Origin: Marinobacter salarius
GTDB taxonomy: Bacteria; Pseudomonadota; Gammaproteobacteria; Pseudomonadales; Oleiphilaceae
Reading direction: 5' to 3'
DNA length: 64,000 nucleotides
Assembly (NCBI RefSeq): GCF_032922745.1
Contig: NZ_CP136693.1
Span: 1,736,001 to 1,800,000, forward strand
The position numbers were made by a program, and so were the translations under genes. Of the stretch, positions 52,527-61,172 are shown piece by piece. Positions within the stretch are counted from its first letter, which is position 1; each line of letters starts with the position of its first letter. The notes beneath the pieces are model-generated. The model made no database searches and had not been told where the DNA came from. It saw only the letters and a program-made list of their open reading frames with translations.

Positions 52527-53216
52527 TCACAGGGTATGGGGTAGAACGCCGTAGTAGATCGCACTGAAATGCAGGGCGCTTCCGCCGATGACGAACAGGT
52601 GCCATATCGCATGCATGTAGGGAATGCGGTCCGCGAGGTAGAAGCCGACACCGGCGGTGTAGACCACGCCACCCGCGATGGTCAGGTAGAGGGCTGTGTC
52701 GCTGATGCTCGCTACCAGGTCGGATGAGGCGAAGGTGATCAGCCAGCCCATGGCAACGTAGATACCTACACGTGCCAGCTTGAAGCGGTTCTGGAAGATG
52801 ACTTTCAGAACCACGCCGGTAGCCGCCAGGGACCAGATGATGGCAAACAGGGTCCAGCCGCTGGTGCCGCGCATGTTGACGAGCAGGAAAGGGGTGTAGG
52901 TGCCGGCGATCAGCAGGAAGATGGCGCAGTGGTCCAGGGTTTTGAACAGCGCCCTCAGCCGGGGGTGGCGGGCACCATGGTAAAGCGCTGATGCCAGGTA
53001 AAGCATGATCAGGGATGCGCCAAAGATGCTGAAGCTGACGATCTTCCAGACATCACCCAGTTGGCTGGCCGCGACGATCAATGCAATCGTACCGATCACG
53101 CTAAGAAGGGCGCCGAGACCGTGGGTGGCGCTGTTCAGCCATTCCTCGATACGGTGATGGACGGATTCTTCGGGGTTCTCGCGAGGTTTCATGGATACCT
53201 GGTCAGGTTCTGTCAT
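52527..53216 (-). CDS. hemolysin III / TrhA family membrane protein
   Basis: 229 aa, seven predicted transmembrane helices, PAQR-like. Conserved polar residues: NSATHGLGALLS, LYLASALYHGARH, LDHCAIFLLIAGTYTPF, and AIWHLFVIGGSALHF (Ser/His/Asp/His of a possible hydrolase-type metal site). Proposed membrane-energetics role in E. coli TrhA; no direct toxin role should be assumed from the name. Confidence 0.92.
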   Translation of the reverse strand: MTEPDQVSMKPRENPEESVHHRIEEWLNSATHGLGALLSVIGTIALIVAASQLGDVWKIVSFSIFGASLIMLYLASALYHGARHPRLRALFKTLDHCAIFLLIAGTYTPFLLVNMRGTSGWTLFAIIWSLAATGVVLKVIFQNRFKLARVGIYVAMGWLITFASSDLVASISDTALYLTIAGGVVYTAGVGFYLADRIPYMHAIWHLFVIGGSALHFSAIYYGVLPHTL

Positions 53217-53307
53217 GACGATACGGTACTTCAGCGTACAGGTGTACGCAATAGACGAAGTGTGACGTGTTGTTCAGCTCGAGCCTGTAAGAACGCTGTT
53301 CGATGGA

Positions 53308-54018
53308 TTATCCCGAACTGCGGCCGTTGCCGGTGGCCTTCTTCAGCCTTGAGAAAGTTGCCGGGACCACGCCCAGCCAGGACGCCAACTGGTTGTCCGG
53401 GACTCGCTTGATCAGTTCGGGATACTCGTCCAGCAACAACCGATAACGCTCTTGGGCCGGCATGGTTTGCTTGCGGAATTCCCTCATGCTGGTCAACTCG
53501 GCGACCTCCTCAGTCAGCACAATGGCAAACTTTTCCCAGGCGCCATCCCCCTGTGCCTGAACAGCAGCACGGAACGCGGAAAAGTCGGCGACCCAGAGGG
53601 TAGCGGGGGTAACGGATGTGAGGCACAAGGTGTTGCGGGAGGTTCGGCTTCTGCCAAAGACTGGCCAGATCAAGTCCCCTTCCGTGAAAAAATGGTGGAT
53701 GGCCACCTTTCCCGTCAGTGATTCCCGGAACAGTCGAAGCACGCCGTGCTGGATCAGGTACACATTACCCCAGGGGCGGTTGTGCCGCTCCAGGTCGGTT
53801 TCAGCATCCACCCGGCATTTCTGGAACAGTCCGCCCAGCTCACTGACGAAGCGCTGTTGGGGGTTGTCGCTGTCGTTGCTCAGATGAATGCCAAAACAGT
53901 GGCTGAGCCCGCTGAGTAACGCATGGGACTCGGGCGCGGGCTCGTGCCAGATAATATCCCGGTGTCGCTCTGCCAGCATGCATGGAGGCGATGAACTGGC
54001 AATTGGTTCCTGTTTCAT
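53308..54018 (-). CDS. Crp/Fnr-family transcription regulator
   Basis: 236 aa: a cyclic-nucleotide-binding-like domain (WGNVYLIQHGVLRLFRESLTGKVAIHHFFTEGDLIWPVF) and a short C-terminal helix-turn-helix (IKRVPDNQLASWLGVVPATFSRLKK). The four cysteines of FNR are absent, and the cNMP-binding signature is weak, so the ligand is unclear. Divergent from the AEC transporter gene, a possible target. Confidence 0.85.
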   Translation of the reverse strand: MKQEPIASSSPPCMLAERHRDIIWHEPAPESHALLSGLSHCFGIHLSNDSDNPQQRFVSELGGLFQKCRVDAETDLERHNRPWGNVYLIQHGVLRLFRESLTGKVAIHHFFTEGDLIWPVFGRSRTSRNTLCLTSVTPATLWVADFSAFRAAVQAQGDGAWEKFAIVLTEEVAELTSMREFRKQTMPAQERYRLLLDEYPELIKRVPDNQLASWLGVVPATFSRLKKATGNGRSSG

Positions 54019-54165
54019 GGGTACACCTTGGCTGGGTCAGTTTTCGGAGTTTGGCACCTGGATAGATATATTCAAAATAAATTAAACCAGTTTGTCTTAG
54101 CGGCTGAATCAATATTCCTGCTGGTGTTAAACTCGGTGCCTTTCTTGCGCTATACCGGAGTCAGC

Positions 54166-55086
54166 ATGGCCGCGGCCCTCGCACTGTTCTACAAATTGCT
54201 CCCCCTGTATATCACGGTTGCGTTGGGTTGGATTGCCGGGCGTTATCTCCAGGCCAGCGGCAAACACATCGCCGGCATCATGCTCTACATCGTCACGCCT
54301 TCTGTGGTGTTTTCCGGCGTTATGGCGGCACCGCTCTCGACAGAAGTCATCCTGTTGCCATTGCTGGTTTTTACGCTGTGTTCGGTGCTCGGTTATGCGC
54401 ACATGAGGATTGCCCGCGGGATGATTTCGGACGGCAGTGCCAGTCTTATTCCGTTGTCGGTGGGCACAGGCAATACCGGTTATTTTGGCATACCGGTGGC
54501 ATTGCTGTTGTTTGGCCAGGAAGGCCTGGCGCTTTATATCGTGTGCATGCTGGGTACGACGCTGTTCGAGAATTCCGTGGGCTTTTATCTGGCCGCCCGG
54601 GGACGATACAGCCTCAAGGATTCCCTCGTGAGGGTGGCACGGCTGCCCTCGGTCTATGCCTTCATGTTGGCAGTTATGCTGAACCTGAACGGATTTTCTA
54701 TCCCGGACGTTTTTACGCCGCTTTTTGATAACCTTCGTGGTGCCTATAGCGTCCTCGGCATGATGATTATTGGCATGGGAATTCTCAGTTTTCGCGGGCT
54801 GGCGGGCAACCCGCGCTTTACCGGCCTGGCGTTCCTGGGCAAGTTCGTGTCCTGGCCGCTGGCGGCCATTGTGCTGTGGTGGCTGGATGCCCGTTTCTTC
54901 GGTATCTACAACCTCGCCGTCTATCAGGCGATTTTCCTGATTTCCATAACGCCCATTGCCGCCAATACGGTGGTCATCGCCACCCTGCTGGACACTGCGC
55001 CGAAGCAGGCTGCAGGCACCGCCTTGCTAAGCACCTTGTTTGCCCTGGCCTTTATTCCGGTGATGGTGGCCCTGGTGATGCCATAA
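54166..55086 (+). CDS. AEC-family transporter
   Basis: 306 aa, about ten transmembrane segments, auxin-efflux-carrier family: LYITVALGWIAGRYLQASGKHIAGIMLYIVTPSVVF, VGTGNTGYFGIPVALLLFG, and the final ITPIAANTVVIATLLDT. Members move organic acids or similar anions. The start at 54166 has GGAG upstream. Its 3' end overlaps the convergent rhombosortase gene by 35 bp. Confidence 0.9.
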   Translation: MAAALALFYKLLPLYITVALGWIAGRYLQASGKHIAGIMLYIVTPSVVFSGVMAAPLSTEVILLPLLVFTLCSVLGYAHMRIARGMISDGSASLIPLSVGTGNTGYFGIPVALLLFGQEGLALYIVCMLGTTLFENSVGFYLAARGRYSLKDSLVRVARLPSVYAFMLAVMLNLNGFSIPDVFTPLFDNLRGAYSVLGMMIIGMGILSFRGLAGNPRFTGLAFLGKFVSWPLAAIVLWWLDARFFGIYNLAVYQAIFLISITPIAANTVVIATLLDTAPKQAAGTALLSTLFALAFIPVMVALVMP

Positions 55087-55663
55087 CCCGGGGTGCTCGA
55101 GACAGGGTAAGCAGGCCGGCTGCCAAGCCGGCAAATGCACCAAGCCAGTGGGACTGGACAATGACTCGGCCACCGACCAAAGGGTTTTCTCCAACAGCCG
55201 GATAAAGGAACACTTCTGTTGCCAGCTTTATCAGGAGGAATCCGAGGATGATGAGGCTCCAGCGTGTCTCCGCTCTTATATTATAGAGTGCCGTAAACAC
55301 CAGGAGTCCGTGCAGGCAGCCTGAAAAGCCCCGGTACCAGTCAAGCTCGGGCGCTGCCAGAAACAGGCCTGATGAGATGGCGAGAGGCGAGAGAACCAGG
55401 TAGCTTAGCCAGATCGGCAGCGGTGGGTGCCTTGTGAACAACAGGCCGGTTACCAGGAGTCCTGCCAGGTTGAGTAGCAGGTGGTTCAGGCCGAGGTGAA
55501 CCCAGTGGCCGGTCAGCAGTCGCCAGTACTCGCCGTCAGGAATACCCTCACGAGACCATTCCAGAGTGCTTGCCGGCCACAGGAAAGCAGCCGCCAGCAG
55601 TGCTGCCAGCACCGTGAACCTCTGCCAGTAAGGGAACAGTTGTGGTGATCGTGTGTGGGTCAT
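55052..55663 (-). CDS. rhombosortase (rhomboid-type protease)
   Basis: 203 aa, six or so transmembrane helices. Rhomboid signatures: GHWVHLGLNHLLLNLAGL (His/Asn) and GFSGCLHGLLV (serine nucleophile in the SGxLHG form used by rhombosortases), with the catalytic His in QSHWLGAFAGL. Rhombosortases act on proteins with a GlyGly-CTERM tail; no such tail was seen among the proteins read in this window. Name inferred from the SGxLHG motif and length. Confidence 0.82.
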   Translation of the reverse strand: MTHTRSPQLFPYWQRFTVLAALLAAAFLWPASTLEWSREGIPDGEYWRLLTGHWVHLGLNHLLLNLAGLLVTGLLFTRHPPLPIWLSYLVLSPLAISSGLFLAAPELDWYRGFSGCLHGLLVFTALYNIRAETRWSLIILGFLLIKLATEVFLYPAVGENPLVGGRVIVQSHWLGAFAGLAAGLLTLSRAPRVMASPGPPSPE

Positions 55664-55716
55664 ATGCGGTTCAAGTTTATACAGGTTGTCGCGTCTATAA
55701 CCACCCCCAGTAAGAG

Positions 55717-56367
55717 TTATCGGACTTCCGGACTGACGGAATGGGCTGACGCCTGTTTTGCGCCGTCGATGTCCTTGCGGGCATGGCGCACCACGCTGAC
55801 CCCCGCCGTAATGGCCAGGCCACCCATCACTGTTGCCACGGCCAGGTCGGGCCAGGCGGTACCGGTGCCGAACACCCCCAGCGCTGCGCCCATCACGGCG
55901 ACGTTACCAATGGCGTCGTTGCGGCTGCACAGCCACACCGAGCGCATGTCAGAATCACCGTCCCGATAGCGGAACAGTATCAGTGCCACGATGACGTTTG
56001 CCACCAGTGCCATAAGGCCCACGACCCCCATGGTCAGAGGCTCCGGTGTCATGCCACTCTGAAGTACCCAGATAGCCCGGGCGAGCACGATGACACCGAA
56101 CACGGCCATGGTAATGCCTTTCACCAGGGCGGCCCGGCCGCGCCAAAGCATACCCATGGAAAGTACGGTCAGGGACAGAACGTAGTTGGCACTGTCGCCA
56201 AAGAAGTCGATGGCATCGGCCATCAATGACACGGACCCGGACTGAAGGCTGGCAAAGCCCTCGACCAAAAACATTGCAAGATTGACCCAAAGCGCGATCC
56301 ACAAAGCCTTTCGAAAGCCCGGAGCGGGGGATTTTGGGTTGGGGGCGGAGCAGCTACTGCAGGCCAT
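55717..56367 (-). CDS. CDF-family cation efflux transporter
   Basis: 216 aa from the ATG at 56367 (MACSSCSAPNP), with GGAGG upstream. Membrane segments of a cation diffusion facilitator: FLVEGFASLQSGSVSLMADAIDFFGDSANY with the metal-binding D-x3-D, and SRNDAIGNVAVMGAALGV. Six helices and a short tail without the usual cytoplasmic domain. An N-terminal CSSC may bind metal. Its promoter at 56396-56426 has a MerR-type operator, and the adjacent gene encodes a CadR-like regulator. Confidence 0.9.
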   Translation of the reverse strand: MACSSCSAPNPKSPAPGFRKALWIALWVNLAMFLVEGFASLQSGSVSLMADAIDFFGDSANYVLSLTVLSMGMLWRGRAALVKGITMAVFGVIVLARAIWVLQSGMTPEPLTMGVVGLMALVANVIVALILFRYRDGDSDMRSVWLCSRNDAIGNVAVMGAALGVFGTGTAWPDLAVATVMGGLAITAGVSVVRHARKDIDGAKQASAHSVSPEVR

Positions 56368-56395
56368 GAATACCTCCATTTGTGAGAATGTATTC

Positions 56396-56426
56396 ATTAA
56401 AAACCCTATAGTAACTACAGAGTCAA
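56396..56426 (-). promoter_or_regulatory. CadR/MerR-type promoter of the CDF transporter
   Basis: Minus strand: -35 TTGACT (56426-56421), a 19-bp spacer, -10 TTTAAT (56401-56396). The long 19-bp spacer and the dyad ACTCTGTAG-TTA-CTATAGGGT (56403-56423) within it are hallmarks of MerR-family activated promoters, in which the regulator untwists DNA on metal binding. Confidence 0.85.
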
Positions 56427-56447
56427 ACCGTGCGGTAGAAACGGTGT

Positions 56448-56900
56448 TCAGCGAGTGCCGTGAGTGCCGGGAATATGGTTGTGGTTGCCGGAAGATGCTT
56501 CATGGGCCGGCTCAGAAGTCAGTCCGCCGAGGGTGCCGCACTCGCTGACAGTGCGGCCCTCGGAACAGGCTTGCTGAAGTTGTTGTAGGGTGTCTTCCAG
56601 ATTGGCCAGTTCCTGAAGACGCTCCCTTACATGGCTGAGATGACGGGCCAGCAAAGCGTCGACTTCGCTGCAATCAGCGTCTGGCTGGTCGGCCAGGCGT
56701 ATCAGTTCGCGGATTTCATCCTGGGCCATGTCCAGATTACGGCAACGTTTGATGAACAGCAGGCGGTCGAGATGACTTTGCCGGTAATGGCGGTAGCCGC
56801 TGGCTTGCCGCTCGGGTGCGGGCACCAGCCCGATTTTTTCGTAGTAGCGAATGGTTTCTACCGGAATGCCTGTGGTTTTCGAGATTTCGCCAATTTTCAT
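56448..56900 (-). CDS. cadR: Cd(II)/Pb(II)-responsive MerR regulator (CadR-like)
   Basis: 150 aa: a MerR helix-turn-helix (KIGEISKTTGIPVETIRYYEKIGLVP), a dimerisation helix, and the CadR/PbrR metal site Cys77, Cys112 and Cys121 (DADCSEVD, QQACSEG, SECGTLG). A His-rich tail (GNHNHIPGTH) matches CadR proteins that bind a second metal. It should sense cadmium, lead or zinc and switch on the CDF exporter just downstream. Confidence 0.9.
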   Translation of the reverse strand: MKIGEISKTTGIPVETIRYYEKIGLVPAPERQASGYRHYRQSHLDRLLFIKRCRNLDMAQDEIRELIRLADQPDADCSEVDALLARHLSHVRERLQELANLEDTLQQLQQACSEGRTVSECGTLGGLTSEPAHEASSGNHNHIPGTHGTR

Positions 56901-56933
56901 GGTTGTTCGCCTGCCGTTTGTCCGCCAAGACCG

Positions 56934-57848
56934 TTATGGGTTCCTGACCGGCTTCAATGGTTCCAGATTTTTCCGGTTGGCCAGAAATTCAGGCCGTGGT
57001 TTATTGCCACAATAGGGCTCTTCCAAGGTATTGTGAACGCTGTTGTAAACGAAAAACAGATTGCTTCGCGGCCAGCACGACATATTCACGTTGGAACCAT
57101 GCAGTGTGTTGCACTCAAAAATGATTAACGACCCCGGTGGTCCCTTGGGTGCCTCAATGGCGTTCTCGTCCATTAACCGGGTGAGACTGGCGGCGTCTGG
57201 AACCCCGAGGTCCTGGCTTTTGAGGGATTCCTTGTAGTTGTCTTCCGGTGTGCGGCCGACACAGGGGATAAAGTACTTCTGGGAACCCGGAATCAGCATC
57301 AACGGGCCGTTGAACTCGTTGTTGTCGGTCATCACGATGGAACAACTGAGGCTGCGCATACGCGGCATGCCGTCTTCACTGTGCCAGGTTTCGAAATCGG
57401 AATGCCAGTTGAACCCCTTGCCCTTGAAACCGGGCTTGTAGTTGATCCGCGATTGGTGGATGTAGACCTCGCTGTCCAGCAACTGCCGCACGATGTTGAG
57501 CAAGTGAGCATCCCGGGTCAGCCGGTCAAAGCGTTCCGAAATGTCATGAATGCCGAAGATGGATCGAATCTCCTCCTTTCCGGGCTCAAGAATGGTGCCC
57601 TCGGACAGCTTGAGGTCGTCATCGTCCTCGTAGTCTTTAAGCTCTTTGATAAACCCGTCCATTTCGTCCTTGGAGAAGAAGGAATCAAAAAATAGAAACC
57701 CCCTTTCATCGAATTCTCGCACCTGTTTGGCGGACAGTGGGCCGTCCGACAAGCGCTCCGAAGGGGTATGTACCACAGGATCCAGTCGCTCAAACATGCC
57801 CAGTTTGCGTTCAAGGCGTGTCGGAAACAGGTCTTGTGGGCGTGACAT
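56934..57848 (-). CDS. ectD: ectoine hydroxylase
   Basis: 304-aa Fe(II)/2-oxoglutarate dioxygenase turning ectoine into 5-hydroxyectoine, an osmoprotectant. The iron triad is visible: His149 and Asp151 in FNWHSDFETWHSEDGMP, and His250 in CNTLHGSNVNMS. The EctD signature FNWHSDFETWH separates it from other phytanoyl-CoA-type dioxygenases. The start at 57848 has AGGAGG upstream. No ectABC genes are adjacent. Confidence 0.93.
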   Translation of the reverse strand: MSRPQDLFPTRLERKLGMFERLDPVVHTPSERLSDGPLSAKQVREFDERGFLFFDSFFSKDEMDGFIKELKDYEDDDDLKLSEGTILEPGKEEIRSIFGIHDISERFDRLTRDAHLLNIVRQLLDSEVYIHQSRINYKPGFKGKGFNWHSDFETWHSEDGMPRMRSLSCSIVMTDNNEFNGPLMLIPGSQKYFIPCVGRTPEDNYKESLKSQDLGVPDAASLTRLMDENAIEAPKGPPGSLIIFECNTLHGSNVNMSCWPRSNLFFVYNSVHNTLEEPYCGNKPRPEFLANRKNLEPLKPVRNP

Positions 57849-58070
57849 ATGTGTCCTCCTTTTTGCCGTAGGTAACCTGATCCGTTGGGGTTTTAAGATG
57901 TATTTCAACCGTTGATATGGAGGAGGCCCTTGAAACATTTTCGAGCAGTGAAAGTTGATTGCCGTGGACAAGACGACGGTTGTTTACGTGTTTTTTTACG
58001 ATTAACGGGTGCCCAACACCTTTCCATGCTTCTACTATGGAAGGTTAGGAGTTTTTAGGGGAGGACGGGT

Positions 58071-58664
58071 ATGCGTTTTTCGTTATCAAGCAGTGTGCTG
58101 ATGCTTTTGGTGCTTCCGGGGTTGGCTGCCTTGCCGGGCGCTGCCAATGGTGCCTTTCGTTGTGGCTCCTCACTGGTGGATGTCGGCGACTGGCCGGTAG
58201 AGGTGGAAGAGCGCTGCGGTGCGCCGGACTATGTAGCGACCTACCCAACGGCCAGCGTTCCCGGAATAGGTATTGTTGGCGAAGTCGAGCATTGGTACTA
58301 CAACCCGGGCCCACAGGGATTTATCCGCCGCCTTGAGTTCAGGAACGGCAAGCTCCGGCATGAGCACAGTCTGGGCTATGGCTTCGCCGGCGACAGTGCC
58401 GGTGACTGTTCTCCGGCGCGACTTCAAAGTGGTCTCAGCGAATTCGAAATGGTGGCCTATTGTGGCGAGCCGCTTTCCCGGCGGGTCACCTGGGAATCGG
58501 TTGGCCGTGGATCAACGGTCCCCGGTCATTACGGTGCCAATCAACTGGTACCTGTGGAAGAATGGCTGTACGAGACCGGGAAGACCCAGTTCCGCCGCAT
58601 CGTGACGTTGCGTAATGGTCGGGTGGTTCACGTGGAGACCGCCAAGAAACCAATGGGAAACTGA
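58071..58664 (+). CDS. DUF2845 secreted protein
   Basis: 197 aa with a signal peptide (LLVLPGLAALPGAANG). It contains two similar units typical of DUF2845, each with a cysteine-flanked start (FRCGSSLVDVGDW...VEERCGAPD and LSEFEMVAYCGEPLSRR) and an EHWYY/EEWLYE segment followed by L-x-F/L-R-N-G. Envelope protein of unknown function. It lies 2 bp before the HAD gene, so probably cotranscribed. Confidence 0.88.
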   Translation: MRFSLSSSVLMLLVLPGLAALPGAANGAFRCGSSLVDVGDWPVEVEERCGAPDYVATYPTASVPGIGIVGEVEHWYYNPGPQGFIRRLEFRNGKLRHEHSLGYGFAGDSAGDCSPARLQSGLSEFEMVAYCGEPLSRRVTWESVGRGSTVPGHYGANQLVPVEEWLYETGKTQFRRIVTLRNGRVVHVETAKKPMGN

Positions 58665-58666
58665 TT

Positions 58667-60355
58667 ATGGCCCGATTCAGCGATGGACTGCCCGCACCCT
58701 CGGTGCTGATGTTTGACTGGCATGGCACGCTGGTGGATACGCATGACGCCATGTTCAGCGCCATGGAAGAGATGCTGCCACAGTTGGAAGACCTGGGTCT
58801 GGTGGACCGGCTGCTGCCCGAGGACAAATGTCGCACCTCAGACGATGCCCGCCTGGTCCGCTACATACGGATCTTTCGGCGGCTGCACCCGCGCATTCTG
58901 GCGGAGCGGCGGGTATCTCGTACCGACATTTTCAACGCCATCTTTGGCGACGATAAAGACGCCAAGCTGATTGCCCATAAAGCCTACAACGATTGTTACC
59001 GGAAATACTTCGGCAAGGTTCGGCCCTTCCAGCAGGGCGCCTACGAGTACCTGACCGCCATGAAGGAAATGGGTATCCGGCTGGCGGTGTCCACCAACCG
59101 CAACCGGGAGTTCCTGGACAAGGAGCTGGGCATGGTGGACGAGGGGCGCTGGCGCAACCTGTTTGACGTTACGGTATGCGCCGACGATGTCACCGAGTAC
59201 AAGCCCGACCCGGAAGTGATTACCCGCGTGCTGGAGAAACTGGGGCTGCCAGTCGACGAACAGGCCTGGTATGTGGGCGATAGCTACGTGGATATGCTCA
59301 CGGCCAACCGTGCCGGGGTATCGGGTGTTTTCTACAACGGCGCCTGTTGGGAGCCGGATCGAATTGACAGTTGGTTCAGTTATCGCGACGCTCCGGCCGC
59401 CATACTGGACAGCTTCGAAGACCTCATAGACCTGTTGGCGTTGTTGGAACGACATCAGCCAAAGGCGTTTCGGGCCACTCCTGCGGAAGTCCGGCCACGG
59501 CCCTACCCGCGTCCGGAACCGCCACAGCCCCGCATTGAGCCGGACTGGCATCCTGCCGTTGTCAGCCTGATCCGCCCGTCGGTGGTGTTGTTCGACTGGC
59601 ACGCCACGTTGGTGGATACCCTGGACGCGATGTATCACGCGGTGGACGATATGTTCCCGGAATTCGAGGAGCTGGGCCTGGTCAGCCGTATGCTGGCGCC
59701 GGAAGACAGCAAGACACCGGAAGATGCCCGGCTGGTGGCTTACGTGCGGGAGTTTGCCAGGCTTCACCCCAAGGTTCGGGCCGACCGAAAAATCTCACGT
59801 ACTGATATTTTCGAGGTGTTGTTTGGTGACGACCAGGAGGCCAAACAGATTGCCCACAAAGCGTTCAATCGTCACTACCGAGAGCATTTTGGAACGGTAA
59901 AAGCGTTTGAACCAAAGGTGCGGGCCGTTCTCGAGGGGCTTCGACGCATTGGCATTCATGTGGGTGTTATTACCAATCGTGACCGGGAGTTTTTCGAGCA
60001 TGAACTGGCCGCCGTGGAAGACACCGGCTGGACGCATCTGTTCGATGTGGACGTCTGTGGAGACGACACGCCGCTGAGAAAACCTCATCCCGATCAACTT
60101 TATCTTGCCGTGCAGAAGCTGGATTACCCGCCAGACCCGAGCGTCTGGTACGTGGGCGACAGCACCACTGACGTCATTGCCGCCAAGCGCGCGGGCATGA
60201 CGGCGGTGTTTTTCAACGGTGCGCAGTGGGACTTGCCCTGGCTGAACCGGATTTTTCCGGGCACTCACAAGCATCCGGACAAGCCGGATGTGGTGGTCAA
60301 TGACTTTTCGGAATTCTGGGCGCTGGTGCTGGCCTGCGAAATCGGCCCGCCGTGA
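58667..60355 (+). CDS. tandem-duplicated HAD-superfamily protein
   Basis: 562 aa: two homologous HAD units (residues about 10-245 and 303-560) joined by a proline-rich linker (VRPRPYPRPEPPQPRIEPDW). Each has motif I as FDWHGTLVDT or FDWHATLVDT, motif II as VSTNRNRE or VITNRDRE, and motif IV as VGDSYVD or VGDSTTD. In both units the second motif-I Asp is His (Asp17-x-His19; Asp310-x-His312), so phosphatase chemistry may be altered. Nearly equal length of the units shows a whole-gene duplication and fusion. Confidence 0.88.
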   Translation: MARFSDGLPAPSVLMFDWHGTLVDTHDAMFSAMEEMLPQLEDLGLVDRLLPEDKCRTSDDARLVRYIRIFRRLHPRILAERRVSRTDIFNAIFGDDKDAKLIAHKAYNDCYRKYFGKVRPFQQGAYEYLTAMKEMGIRLAVSTNRNREFLDKELGMVDEGRWRNLFDVTVCADDVTEYKPDPEVITRVLEKLGLPVDEQAWYVGDSYVDMLTANRAGVSGVFYNGACWEPDRIDSWFSYRDAPAAILDSFEDLIDLLALLERHQPKAFRATPAEVRPRPYPRPEPPQPRIEPDWHPAVVSLIRPSVVLFDWHATLVDTLDAMYHAVDDMFPEFEELGLVSRMLAPEDSKTPEDARLVAYVREFARLHPKVRADRKISRTDIFEVLFGDDQEAKQIAHKAFNRHYREHFGTVKAFEPKVRAVLEGLRRIGIHVGVITNRDREFFEHELAAVEDTGWTHLFDVDVCGDDTPLRKPHPDQLYLAVQKLDYPPDPSVWYVGDSTTDVIAAKRAGMTAVFFNGAQWDLPWLNRIFPGTHKHPDKPDVVVNDFSEFWALVLACEIGPP

Positions 60356-60455
60356 TCTGTTTCCTGAGGCAGGAGGATAGAGGCGCCGTGTTAAGTATTT
60401 GATAACATGCTGTCCTGTTTTTTTAGCTCGTACGAATAACAATAAAGGCTTACGA

Positions 60456-61172
60456 ATGTCTGATGTAAAAACATCGATTCTGGTTGTTGACGACGACCTG
60501 GCAATCCGTGAATTGTTGCATGAGCACCTGTCTCGTGTCGGCTACGATGTCATGACCGCGGCCGAGGGCGACAGTATGCGCCGCACTCTGTCAGAGGCAC
60601 GGATCGATCTGATTGTCCTTGACGTCATGTTGCCGGGCGATGATGGTTTTACGCTGTGCCGGGAGATTCGCGAGCACTCGCAGGTGCCGATCATCATGCT
60701 GACCGCGAGCTCGGACGAAACCGACCGTGTGGTCGGCCTTGAAATCGGTGCCGACGACTACCTGGCCAAGCCTTTCAGCGCCCGGGAGTTACAGGCCCGG
60801 GTCAAGGCACTGTTGCGACGTTCCGGGTTCAATCGGGCGGACAATCCCCGGTTCGTGTGCTTTGATCGCTGGCGGCTGGACACCCAGGCCCATGAGCTTA
60901 TCTCGGACCAGGGAGAAGCCACTCCGTTGTCCGGCGCGGATTTTTCATTGTTGCAACTGTTCCTGGCACACCCCAACGAAGTCCTGGATCGTGACACCAT
61001 TTCCGGCGTTACCCGGGGGCGGGAGTCCATGCCGCTGGACCGGGTGGTGGATGTGGCGGTCAGCCGCCTGCGCCAGCGCTTGGGAGATCAGGGGCGCAGC
61101 CCCAGGCTAATCAAGACGGTGCGAGGGGCAGGGTATCTGCTGGCGGCAACGGTGACCCATGGCGCGGAATAA
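60456..61172 (+). CDS. gltR: OmpR-family response regulator, GltR-like
   Basis: 238 aa: a receiver domain (ILVVDDDLAIRELL, phospho-acceptor Asp in IVLDVMLPGDDGF, Lys in LAKPFSARE) and an OmpR winged-helix domain (LSGADFSLLQLFLAHP, GRESMPLDRVVDVAVSRLRQRL). The start at 60456 is preferred to an extension from 60399. Overlaps the kinase gene by 14 bp. Together with the downstream porin and sugar-binding protein it matches the GltR-GtrS glucose-transport control system of pseudomonads (inferred from synteny). Confidence 0.9.
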   Translation: MSDVKTSILVVDDDLAIRELLHEHLSRVGYDVMTAAEGDSMRRTLSEARIDLIVLDVMLPGDDGFTLCREIREHSQVPIIMLTASSDETDRVVGLEIGADDYLAKPFSARELQARVKALLRRSGFNRADNPRFVCFDRWRLDTQAHELISDQGEATPLSGADFSLLQLFLAHPNEVLDRDTISGVTRGRESMPLDRVVDVAVSRLRQRLGDQGRSPRLIKTVRGAGYLLAATVTHGAE

